Positions 23,890 through 31,082 of a stretch of 64,000 nucleotides of DNA are shown here, piece after piece. Position numbers and translations under genes: made by a program. Every line of letters starts with the position of its first letter. Within the stretch, counting starts at the first letter, position 1. Source of the stretch: Streptomyces sp. AC555_RSS877. GTDB taxonomy: Bacteria; Actinomycetota; Actinomycetes; Streptomycetales; Streptomycetaceae. The stretch covers positions 118,680-182,679 of the forward strand of contig NZ_JAGMUK010000052.1 in NCBI RefSeq assembly GCF_019049245.1, written 5' to 3'. Under the pieces are notes generated by a model. It was not told the origin of the DNA, ran no database searches, and worked only from the letters and a program-made list of their open reading frames with translations.

Positions 23890-24083
23890 GCTGTGTTGTT
23901 CTCCTCGGGCGATGGGAGCCCAAGGCTCCGATCTGATGAACCCATGATGAGCCATGGGCCGGGGAAAACTGACAGGACCCCGCCGCGTTCCCCCGACCGG
24001 ACAGACGCTGGGAACTCTTGTTCCGTTCCAGGAGTCGGTCAGGAAGGGACAATGTGTGAGGGATCACCGAACGGGTGGAGCGG

Positions 24084-25421
24084 ATGGAACGTACGGAAAC
24101 GGGATCAACCGGAGCCGAAGGGCAGCATGCCCGGCCCGGCACCTTCACGAACCGCGCCATGAACACGTTCAGCGAGGCCGACGAGGAGAAACAGCGCGGC
24201 GTCCGCCGGATGAAGCTCACCGCCACCGGCATGCTGCTGTTCGTGGCGCTCGTCTACGTCCTCGCCAAGTGGGCCTCCCACGAGGGCGCCGGCGCCTGGG
24301 CGGGCTATGTCGCCGCGGCCGCCGAGGCGGGCATGGTCGGTGCGATGGCCGACTGGTTCGCGGTCACCGCCCTGTTCCGGCACCCGCTGGGCCTGCCCAT
24401 CCCGCACACCGCGATCATCCCCACCAAGAAGGACCAGTTGGGGGTGTCGCTGGGCGAGTTCGTCGGGGAGAACTTCCTCTCCGAGGACGTCGTACGGCAG
24501 CGGCTGCGGGCCGTCGGCATCGGCAGCCGGCTCGGCACCTGGCTCGCGGACCCCGAGCATGCCGACCGGGTGACGGCCGAGTTGTCGGCCGCGCTCCGGG
24601 GCGCCCTGACCGTGCTGCGCGACTCCGACGTCCAGGCGGTGGTCGGCGAGGCCATCACGCGCAGGGCCGACGCGCAGGAGATCGCGCCCGGCATAGGCAA
24701 GATGCTGGAGAAGGTCGTCGCGGACGGCGGCCACCGTCGTGCCGTCGACCTGATCGTGTCCCGCGCGCACGACTGGCTGGTGCTGCACAGCGACTCCGTG
24801 ATGGACGCCGTACAGGGCGGGGCGCCCGGCTGGACCCCGAGGTTCGTCGACAAGAAGGTCGGCGAACGCGTCTACAAGGAACTGCTGCGCTTCTGCGCGG
24901 AGATGCGGGACATGCCCTCCCACCCGGCCCGCGGCGCCCTCGACCGCTTCCTCTCCGACTTCGCCTCCGACCTCCAGTCCGACACCGACACGCGCACGCG
25001 TGTCGAGCGGCTCAAGGGCGAAGTGTTGGGCCGCGGCGAGGTCAAGGACCTGATCGACTCCGCCTGGAGCGCCGTACGATCCATGATCGTCTCGGCGGCC
25101 GAGGACGAGCGCAGCGAGCTGCGGCTGCGGGTGCGCGCCTCCCTGCTGTCCCTGGGCGCCCGGATGGCCGTCGACCCGAAGGTGCAGGCCAAGGTCGACG
25201 GCTGGCTGGAGGGCGCGGCGGTGTACGTCGTGACCACCTACCGCAAGGAGATCACCTCCCTGATCACCGACACAGTGGCGGGCTGGGACGCCGAGCACAC
25301 GACGAAGAAGATCGAGGCGAACATCGGCCGTGACCTCCAGTTCATCCGGATCAACGGCACGGTGGTCGGTTCGCTGGTGGGCTTGTTGATCTACACGGTG
25401 TCGCGGGCACTGGGGGCGTAA
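24084..25421 (+). CDS. DUF445 family membrane protein
   Basis: A 445-residue DUF445 protein. TM near the N-terminus (MKLTATGMLLFVALVYVLAKW) and the family signature GYVAAAAEAGMVGAMADWFAVTALFRHPLGLPIPHTAIIPTKKDQLG; then long helical middle with charged coiled-coil-like segments; a final C-terminal TM (VVGSLVGLLIYTVSRAL). The signature segment GAMADWFAVTALFRHPL is unmistakable. Function is unsettled. ATG 24084 is preferred (GGTGGAG upstream); GTG 24075 is the alternative. It faces away from the SGNH gene, with a ~190-bp promoter region between them. Confidence 0.88.
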   Translation: MERTETGSTGAEGQHARPGTFTNRAMNTFSEADEEKQRGVRRMKLTATGMLLFVALVYVLAKWASHEGAGAWAGYVAAAAEAGMVGAMADWFAVTALFRHPLGLPIPHTAIIPTKKDQLGVSLGEFVGENFLSEDVVRQRLRAVGIGSRLGTWLADPEHADRVTAELSAALRGALTVLRDSDVQAVVGEAITRRADAQEIAPGIGKMLEKVVADGGHRRAVDLIVSRAHDWLVLHSDSVMDAVQGGAPGWTPRFVDKKVGERVYKELLRFCAEMRDMPSHPARGALDRFLSDFASDLQSDTDTRTRVERLKGEVLGRGEVKDLIDSAWSAVRSMIVSAAEDERSELRLRVRASLLSLGARMAVDPKVQAKVDGWLEGAAVYVVTTYRKEITSLITDTVAGWDAEHTTKKIEANIGRDLQFIRINGTVVGSLVGLLIYTVSRALGA

Positions 25422-25476
25422 CCCCACTGGTCGAGGGCACTCGATCCGGGTTCTCGCTCAGATGAGGAGGGGGCCC

Positions 25477-26940
25477 ATGACCACCGCGCAGGCCGAGACA
25501 GGCCGAACCGTGACGACCGACATCCCTGCCCGCCTCGACCGCCTTCCGTGGTCGCGGTGGCACTGGACGATCGTCATCGGTCTCGGCACCGTGTGGATCC
25601 TCGACGGCCTCGAAGTCACCGTCGTCGGCAACATCGCGGGCCGCCTCTCCGAGCCCGGCAGCGGACTGCCGATCACCTCCGGCCAGGTCACCGGCATCGC
25701 CGCCGCGCTCTACGTGGCCGGCGCCTGCTTAGGCGCCCTGTTCTGGGGCCGTCTGACCGACGTCTGGGGCCGCAAAAAACTGTTCATGATCACCTTGGCG
25801 GTCTATCTCGCGGCGACCGCGCTCACCGCCATCGCCTTCGACACCTGGTGGTTCTTCGCCTTCCGCTTCCTGACCGGCTTCGGCATCGGCGGCGAGTACG
25901 CGGCCATCAACTCCGCGATCGACGAACTGATCCCCAAGGAGTACCGGGGCCGCGTCGACCTGATGATCAACGGCAGCTTCTGGCTGGGCGCGGTCGGCGG
26001 CTCGCTGCTGTCGATCGTCGCACTGGACACCGACATCTTCCCGGCGAACGTCGGCTGGCGGCTGACCTTCGCCCTCGGCGCCGTCCTCGCCCTGGTGATC
26101 CTCCTCGTACGACGCCACGTCCCCGAGAGCCCACGCTGGCTGCTGATCCACGGCAGGGACGAGGAGGCGGAACGGATCGTCTCCTCCATCGAACAGCGCG
26201 TCGAGGCCGAGCGGGACGAACCGCTGCCGCCGGCAGAGGGCGAACTCACCATCCACCAGCGCCGCAGCGTCACCTTCCTGGAGATCGGCCGCACGGTCTT
26301 CTCCGACTACCGCAGGCGGGCGATCCTCGGCTTCTCCCTCTTCATCGGCCAGGCCTTCCTCTACAACGCGATCACCTTCGGCTTCGGCGCGATCCTGACG
26401 ACGTTCTACGACGTCCCGACCGGCGACACCGGCTACTACTTCGCCGTCATCGCCGTCGGCAACTTCTTCGGCCCGCTGCTGCTAGGCAAGCTGTTCGACA
26501 CGGTCGGCCGCAAGGTGATGATCTCGTCGACCTACGTGCTCTCGGGCCTGCTGCTCTTCGGCACGGCCTGGCTCTTCGACCGCGGCTCCCTGAGCGCGGG
26601 CACGCTGACCGCCTGCTGGTGCGCGGTGCTGTTCTTCGCCTCCGCGGGCGCGTCTAGCGCGTACCTGACGGTCTCCGAGGTCTTCCCGATGGAGACCCGC
26701 GCCATGTCCATCGCCTTCTTCTACGCCATCGGCACCGCCGCCGGCGGCATCAGCGGCCCCATCCTCTTCGCCGACCTCACCGGTACGGGCAAGGTCGGCG
26801 ACACGGTCCTCGCCTTCCAGATCGGCGCGGCCCTGATGTGCGCGGCCGGCCTGGTCGCCGCGTTCCTCGCGGTACGCGCGGAACGCCGCTCCCTGGAGGA
26901 CATCGCGACGCCACTGACGGCGGCGGCCGACGCTCGATGA
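25477..26940 (+). CDS. MFS transporter with an in-frame TTA codon
   Basis: A 487-residue 12-TM major facilitator of the sugar/organic-acid symporter type. It shows LTDVWGRKKLFMITL (conserved loop 2-3 G-R-x-G-R-K/R), RFLTGFGIGGEYAAINSAIDELIPKEYRGR (the E-Y and P-x-x-x-R-G-R motif), PESPRWLL, GKLFDTVGRKVMI, and SEVFPMETRAM (second-half motif). The substrate is open. Leu85 is encoded by TTA at 25729-25731, the codon read only by bldA tRNA in Streptomyces, so expression is probably developmentally delayed. Start ATG 25477 has a strong GAGGAGGGGG. Confidence 0.88.
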   Translation: MTTAQAETGRTVTTDIPARLDRLPWSRWHWTIVIGLGTVWILDGLEVTVVGNIAGRLSEPGSGLPITSGQVTGIAAALYVAGACLGALFWGRLTDVWGRKKLFMITLAVYLAATALTAIAFDTWWFFAFRFLTGFGIGGEYAAINSAIDELIPKEYRGRVDLMINGSFWLGAVGGSLLSIVALDTDIFPANVGWRLTFALGAVLALVILLVRRHVPESPRWLLIHGRDEEAERIVSSIEQRVEAERDEPLPPAEGELTIHQRRSVTFLEIGRTVFSDYRRRAILGFSLFIGQAFLYNAITFGFGAILTTFYDVPTGDTGYYFAVIAVGNFFGPLLLGKLFDTVGRKVMISSTYVLSGLLLFGTAWLFDRGSLSAGTLTACWCAVLFFASAGASSAYLTVSEVFPMETRAMSIAFFYAIGTAAGGISGPILFADLTGTGKVGDTVLAFQIGAALMCAAGLVAAFLAVRAERRSLEDIATPLTAAADAR

Positions 26941-26945
26941 TTCCG

Positions 26946-27130
26946 CCCCCGCCGCCCTTTCCCTTCCCGTCCCTGGGGGCTGCGCCCCCAGACCCCCGCT
27001 TCGGCCTGAACGGCCTCGTCCTCAAACGCCGGACGGGCTGAAATCAGCCCCTCCGGCGTTTGAGGAGCGGGGGTCTGGGGCGGAGCCCCAGAAGGACGGG
27101 ACGGGACGGGAAGGGAAGGGGCGGCGGGGG
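26946..27130. repeat. Long Streptomyces intergenic inverted repeat
   Basis: An imperfect palindrome spanning the gap between convergent genes. Outer arms are CCCCCGCCGCCCTTTCCC... (26946-26972) and its complement (27103-27130), middle arms around CTGGGGGCTGCGCCCCCAG and CTGGGGCGGAGCCCCAG, and inner arms TCAAACGCCGGACGGGCTGA (27022-27041) and TCAGCCC...GGCGTTTGAGGA. This family, with the 'ACGCCGGACGGGCTGA / CCGGCGTTTGAGGA' core, is dispersed in Streptomyces chromosomes and acts at least as a bidirectional terminator. Confidence 0.85.
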
Positions 27131-27155
27131 CGAGGAACCACCGCACTCGCGGTCT

Positions 27156-28646
27156 CTACTGAGCGCCGTCGCGCCGAACCCGGTCCCGCCGCCGCAGGAA
27201 GAGCAGCCCGCCGGCAACGGCGGTGACGCCCGCGGCGGCGGCCCAGCCGACGATGTCGTCGGAACCGGTGGCGGCGAGGCCACCGGCGACCGACGCGGAC
27301 GGGGACGCGCCGGCGGTCGCCCCGGCCCGCGGGCGGGCGGCGTCCGAACCACCGCCCGAGGAGGCGACGGACCCACCGGCCGCCGGGCTCGGGCTCGGGG
27401 AAGCCGCCGTGTCCGCCGCCCGGTCCCGCGAGAACGCCAGCGTGCCGAAGCCGAGTTGGTCGTAGCCGCCGCTGTTGGGGCCGTAGTCCCCGCCACCGCC
27501 CTCGGGCGCGGCCTTGGCGGCGATCTGGGTGAGGTAGGTGGCGGACAGGCCACGCCGCTTGGTGTAGTGGTTGGCGATCATCGCCCAGATCGGGCGCTGC
27601 ATGGCCGGGTCCACGGCGGCGGCGTCGGAGGCGGTCTCCTGCCCGGACCAGCCATTGATCGCACCCTTCGCGCGGGTGTTGGCGGTGTACGGCACGTTGC
27701 CGCCCATGCTCCACTTCGCCACGTACTGGGCGCCCTTGAGGAAGCGGCTGTCGTCGTAGCCGTACAGGTCGATGCCCTGGTTCCAGGCCATCTCGCAGAC
27801 GGTGCCCATCAGACCGACGCCGAGCAGCGCGTGCCCCTGGTCGCGGCCGGCCTCGACCCACTCGGCGAGTCCGTCGTCGTGCACGACGGGGATGGCGTGC
27901 CGGACGGAGCCCAGGCCGTCGCCGTCCTTGAAGTAGTCGACCGCGCGGGCGACCTGGGCCTTGTCGTCGCAGAAGATGCCGGTGGCCAGGACGCAGGCCA
28001 TGGCGGCCAGGTCCCAGTTGGTCCAGTAGTTGGTGACGACGGCGCCGTTGTGCTCGGCGAGGAAGCTGTCGCTCAGCGGCGCGAAGACGTCGCTGAGCAT
28101 CTGCTGGAACCGGCCGAGCTCGAAGTCGCCGTGGTCACGGACGAGTTCGGCGGCGTTCGCGAACTGGTAGCCGTAGAGCCCGGCGGCGAGGAACCGGTCG
28201 GCGCTGCCTTCGAGGCTGGTCAGCTTGGCCGACCAGGCGTTGAGGATCGCCACGGCGGTGTCGAGGTGCGCGCTGTCGCCGCTGACGTGACCGCGCAGGG
28301 CGTTCTGGTAGGCGGCGTGGACGTCGTTGTAGAGGATCGCGTAGTTCTGCGGGGAGCCCGCACCCCGGTACACGGTGGCCTGCGGGTTGGCCGTCCAGCC
28401 GCTCGCCGCATGGCGGTTGGCTGTCAGCCTGGCGAAACCGGCCGTATAGGGGGCGGCGCCCGCCTTCACCTTGGCGGCCATGCGGTCCAGGTCGGCCCGG
28501 GTGTGCAGGAGGCCGGGATGCGCGTGGGCGGCGGTGCCTGCCGCGGCGGCCGGTGTGCCCGTGCCGAGGGCGGTACCGATACCGACGGCTCCGGCGGTGA
28601 CGCCTGCGGCCTTGAGCATGCTCCGGCGGCTGATCTCTCGTGTCAC
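27156..28646 (-). CDS. Tat-exported, LAxTG-anchored alginate-lyase-like protein
   Basis: A 496-residue secreted protein. A twin-arginine signal SRRSMLKAAG (residues 7-16) is followed by an (alpha/alpha) toroid lyase-type domain with HPGLLHTRADLDRM, NYAILYNDVHAAYQNAL, and conserved NYWTNWDLAAM and WNQGIDLYGYDDSRFL segments (alginate-lyase family, PF05426 type). The region 415-460 is Ser/Pro/Ala-rich. The end is LAATGSDD, then a hydrophobic helix (VGWAAAAGVTAVAGGLLFL) and RRRDRVRRD, a sortase-E-type LAxTG sorting signal. GTG start 28646 has GAGGAA. Substrate polysaccharide unknown. Confidence 0.85.
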   Translation of the reverse strand: MTREISRRSMLKAAGVTAGAVGIGTALGTGTPAAAAGTAAHAHPGLLHTRADLDRMAAKVKAGAAPYTAGFARLTANRHAASGWTANPQATVYRGAGSPQNYAILYNDVHAAYQNALRGHVSGDSAHLDTAVAILNAWSAKLTSLEGSADRFLAAGLYGYQFANAAELVRDHGDFELGRFQQMLSDVFAPLSDSFLAEHNGAVVTNYWTNWDLAAMACVLATGIFCDDKAQVARAVDYFKDGDGLGSVRHAIPVVHDDGLAEWVEAGRDQGHALLGVGLMGTVCEMAWNQGIDLYGYDDSRFLKGAQYVAKWSMGGNVPYTANTRAKGAINGWSGQETASDAAAVDPAMQRPIWAMIANHYTKRRGLSATYLTQIAAKAAPEGGGGDYGPNSGGYDQLGFGTLAFSRDRAADTAASPSPSPAAGGSVASSGGGSDAARPRAGATAGASPSASVAGGLAATGSDDIVGWAAAAGVTAVAGGLLFLRRRDRVRRDGAQ

Positions 28647-28752
28647 GTGTTTCGTTCCTCGGGGTCGAATCGCGTGCCTGTGGGGACGGTGAGGAGACGA
28701 ACGGGAAGGGCAGCGGATAACGAAAACCGCACGAGCGCGAGGAGAGACGCCG

Positions 28753-29112
28753 ATGACAGTCCGCAGAGTCGTCCCGGACATCCACGTCCGGTCCGAGGAA
28801 GCGATGCGAACGAACCGCGACTTCTATGGCCTGCTCGGCCTCGAGGAGGTCATGAACCTGGGCTGGGTGACCACACTCGCCTCCCCGTCCAACCCCACCG
28901 CCCAGATCATGTTCCTCACCGAGGAACGCACCGCACCCGTCGTCCCCGACATGAGCGTGGAGGTCGAGGACGTCGACGCCGTGTACGCGCGGGTGGCGGC
29001 GTCGGGCGCGGAGATCGTACGGGAGCTGCGGGACGAGGAGTGGGGCGTACGACGGTTCTTCGTACGGGATCCGAACGGGCGGGTGGTGAACGTGCTGGGG
29101 CACCGTGCGTAG
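28753..29112 (+). CDS. VOC (glyoxalase/bleomycin-resistance) family protein
   Basis: A 119-residue single-domain VOC protein. It shows VVPDIHVRSEEAMRTNRDFYGLLGLEEVM (strand-helix of the first beta-alpha-beta-beta-beta unit), a FLTEE metal-ligand-like Glu region, VEVEDVDAVYARV and FFVRDPNGRVVNVLGH at the end. Typical two-unit length; the metal residues are not all obvious, so enzymatic or binding role cannot be told apart. ATG 28753 has GAGGAGAG. Divergent from the alginate-lyase-like gene. Its TAG stop is the first bases of the following tandem array. Confidence 0.8.
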   Translation: MTVRRVVPDIHVRSEEAMRTNRDFYGLLGLEEVMNLGWVTTLASPSNPTAQIMFLTEERTAPVVPDMSVEVEDVDAVYARVAASGAEIVRELRDEEWGVRRFFVRDPNGRVVNVLGHRA

Positions 29113-29321
29113 CGGGCCGCCGGGCGCGGAGGACCGACCGCATGTAGCGGACCGACCGGGTGTAGCGGACCGACCGGGCGCGGAGGACCGACCGCATGTA
29201 GCGGACCGACCGGGTGTAGCGGGCCGCCGGGCGCGGAGGACCGACCGCATGTAGCGGACCGACCGGGTGTAGCGGGCCGCCGGGCGCGGAGGGCCGACCG
29301 GGTGTAGCGGACCGACCGCGC
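29109..29321. repeat. 18-bp tandem array after the VOC gene
   Basis: Twelve contiguous units of 17-18 bp, forms GTAGCGGACCGACCGGGT, GCGGAGGACCGACCGCAT and GTAGCGGGCCGCCGGGC, arranged in three-unit (53-54 bp) blocks. The TAG stop codon of the VOC gene (29110-29112) is inside the first unit. The array fills the gap to the next, convergent gene. Confidence 0.93.
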
Positions 29322-29332
29322 GGGCTGACGGA

Positions 29333-29638
29333 CTAGCCGGCGTTCCGGTCCGCCACCGCCCACGAAGCCAGGGCCACCGCTCCGGCCACGCCGAAGACGG
29401 CCGGCCAGGCGCCCACCTTCTTGGCGAGCGGGTGCGACCCGGCGAAGGCGGCGGCGTACGCGACGGTCAGTGCCCCCGCGGCCTTCCCGCCCGCCTGCCG
29501 GCGCCACTGCTGCGCGGCCGCGGCCCCGGCGGCGGCCAGTACGACGCCACCCAGCTGCCGCTTCCTGGTCCAGCGGGCCACGCCGTACCCGCCGACGAGA
29601 CCGCTCGCCGCGACGACTGCGCTGGGAACCCTCGCCAT
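29333..29638 (-). CDS. Small membrane protein of unknown function
   Basis: A 101-residue protein with three hydrophobic stretches: VPSAVVAASGLVGGYGVARW, QLGGVVLAAAGAAAAQQW, and a C-terminal WPAVFGVAGAVALASWAV, separated by short Arg/Lys loops, so probably three TM helices. No family recognised beyond Streptomyces 'hypothetical membrane protein'. The ATG at 29638 has AGGAGG upstream on the minus strand (plus 29644-29649). It sits in a stretch with hsp20 and DUF2267, but oriented oppositely. Confidence 0.65.
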   Translation of the reverse strand: MARVPSAVVAASGLVGGYGVARWTRKRQLGGVVLAAAGAAAAQQWRRQAGGKAAGALTVAYAAAFAGSHPLAKKVGAWPAVFGVAGAVALASWAVADRNAG

Positions 29639-29725
29639 GTCTGCCTCCTGTGCTGTCCCGTGCGGTGCGATGCGCCCCCGAGGCTAACGCTCACCTCGGA
29701 CAACGCCGTCTAACTGAGTCGGGGC

Positions 29726-29754
29726 TTGTCAAGTTTCCTCCTCCGAGCTATATA
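29726..29754 (+). promoter_or_regulatory. SigA/HrdB-type promoter of hsp20
   Basis: TTGTCA (29726-29731), 17-nt spacer, TATATA (29749-29754). An unusually good housekeeping promoter for this genome. Heat control may come from a repressor; no HAIR box was found. Confidence 0.65.
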
Positions 29755-29804
29755 AGAACCCGTAGGGCATCGCACAGCGAACCTGAGGAAAGGAGTGAAC
29801 TGTG

Positions 29805-30233
29805 ATGCTCATGCGTACGGACCCCTTCCGTGAATTCGACCGCCTCGCGCAGCAGGTCCTCGGCTCCACCGCCGCCCGCCCCACCGCGATGACGATGGAC
29901 GCCTACCGGTCCGGGGACGAGTTCGTCGTCCACTTCGACCTCCCCGGCATCGACCCCGAGACGATCGAGATCGACGTCGAACGCAACGTCCTGAACGTCC
30001 GCGCAGAACGCCGTTCCCCGGCCCCCGAGGACGCGGAACTGATCGTGGCCGAGCGCCCCACGGGCAGCTTCACCCGCCAGCTCTTCCTCGGCGACACCCT
30101 CGACACGGAACGCGTCGACGCCTCGTACGACGCCGGTGTCCTGACCCTGCGCATCCCGGTGGCGGAACAGGCCAAGCCGCGCCGCATCCAGATCACGGGC
30201 GGCGACAGCGGCCGCAGGCAGCTGAGCGGCTGA
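29805..30233 (+). CDS. Hsp20/alpha-crystallin small heat-shock protein
   Basis: A 142-residue holdase chaperone forming oligomers that bind unfolding proteins. The alpha-crystallin core runs from VVHFDLPGIDPETIEIDVERNVLNVRAERR to the hallmark DAGVLTLRIPVAE (G-V-L-x-L-x-I/V-P), with the L-x-I-P motif preceding a short tail with RRIQI. N-terminus RTDPFREFDRLAQQVLG is typical of actinobacterial Hsp18. AAAGGAG precedes the GTG 29802/ATG 29805 pair. Its TGA stop starts the following 24-bp array; DUF2267 comes next. Confidence 0.94.
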   Translation: MLMRTDPFREFDRLAQQVLGSTAARPTAMTMDAYRSGDEFVVHFDLPGIDPETIEIDVERNVLNVRAERRSPAPEDAELIVAERPTGSFTRQLFLGDTLDTERVDASYDAGVLTLRIPVAEQAKPRRIQITGGDSGRRQLSG

Positions 30234-30358
30234 ACAGCCGAACCGTCGAACAGCCGAACCGTCGATCGACTGAACAGCCGAACCGTCGAACAGCCGAACC
30301 GTCGATCGACTGAACAGCCGAACCGTCGATCGACTGAACAGTCGAACCGTCGATCGAC
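30231..30358. repeat. 24/40-bp tandem array after hsp20
   Basis: Two 40-bp units (30231-30270, 30271-30310) and two 24-bp units (30311-30334, 30335-30358). All begin TGAACAG(C/T)CGAACCGTCGA and end in the palindrome GTCGATCGAC. The first TGA is the stop codon of hsp20. A degenerate fifth unit follows. Confidence 0.93.
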
Positions 30359-30415
30359 TGAACGGCTGAGCAGCTGACCAGCACACGACCCGGAGGACCG
30401 AAGAAGGGAGCCCCT

Positions 30416-30832
30416 ATGACAGTACTGAGCACGGCCAGCTGGACCGAACTGATCGACGCCGTACGGGAGTCCGGCCAGTACCCGAGCGCGGCGGAGGCCG
30501 AACGCGTCACCCGCGTCGTCCTCTCCGCCCTCGGCGGTCACGTCACCGGCGACGAACGCGTCGACCTGGCCCGCGCCCTCCCCGAGGAAGCGGCCCGCGT
30601 GGTCGCCTCCCAGATCCCGGCGACCCGTCCGCTGACGGCGGCGGAGTTCGTGGACGCGGTCGCCGCCCGGATCCAGGGGGCCACCCCGGCCACGGCCCGC
30701 TGGGACGTCAGCTCGGTCCTGAGTGTCCTGCCGGGTCTGGTCGGCGACGACCTGGTGGACCGCGTCCTGGCCCAACTCCCACCCGGATACGCCCTGTTGT
30801 TCGGCCGGGCGGAACTCGCACCGGCGGCCTGA
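30416..30832 (+). CDS. DUF2267 protein
   Basis: A 138-residue DUF2267 protein. Helical: WTELIDAVRESGQYPSAAEAERVTRVVLSALGGHVTGDERVDLARALPEEAARVV is the family core, followed by a second half PLTAAEFVDAVAARIQG ... VLSVLPGLVGDDLVDRVLAQLPPGY. The duplicated DUF2267 motif (alpha-helical repeats with L-P/P-x-E) is visible in both halves. Functions are unknown, though members are often near stress-response genes, as here next to hsp20. GGGAG SD precedes ATG 30416. A 20-bp stem terminator follows. Confidence 0.85.
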   Translation: MTVLSTASWTELIDAVRESGQYPSAAEAERVTRVVLSALGGHVTGDERVDLARALPEEAARVVASQIPATRPLTAAEFVDAVAARIQGATPATARWDVSSVLSVLPGLVGDDLVDRVLAQLPPGYALLFGRAELAPAA

Positions 30833-30864
30833 ACGAGAGGCCTGGGCGGGCCGGCGGTCGTCAG

Positions 30865-30907
30865 CCTCCCCGCCGGGCCTCGGCAAGGCCGAGGCCCGGC
30901 GGGGAGG
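30865..30907. terminator. Strong terminator after DUF2267
   Basis: Perfect 20-bp stem (30865-30884 with 30888-30907) and a 3-nt AAG loop, no T-run. The stem begins CCTCCCCGCCGGGCC. Confidence 0.88.
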
Positions 30908-31082
30908 GACATGACGGAGGGACGTGACGATCCCGAAGTCCCTCCGATGGTTCCCGATACGTCCCGCCATCGGCCGACACTTCCCGACACTCCCAGCGCG
31001 CCTGGCCGGACGCGATCGAAGGCTCCGACTACGGTGAGATCAGGTACGAAATAACCTGGTCCGACCATGTCTGGGGGAGTAA

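Noticed and set aside
20372..24232. A 1,286-codon minus-strand open frame spanning the ABC gene, DUF1707, the heptamer array and the SGNH gene
   Set aside because: It is a shadow frame: Arg/Gly/Pro-rich, antisense to real genes, held open in the middle only by the heptamer array.
29109..30358. The 18- and 24-bp arrays as CRISPR or phage attachment sites
   Set aside because: Contiguous units with no unique spacers and no integrase or cas gene nearby.
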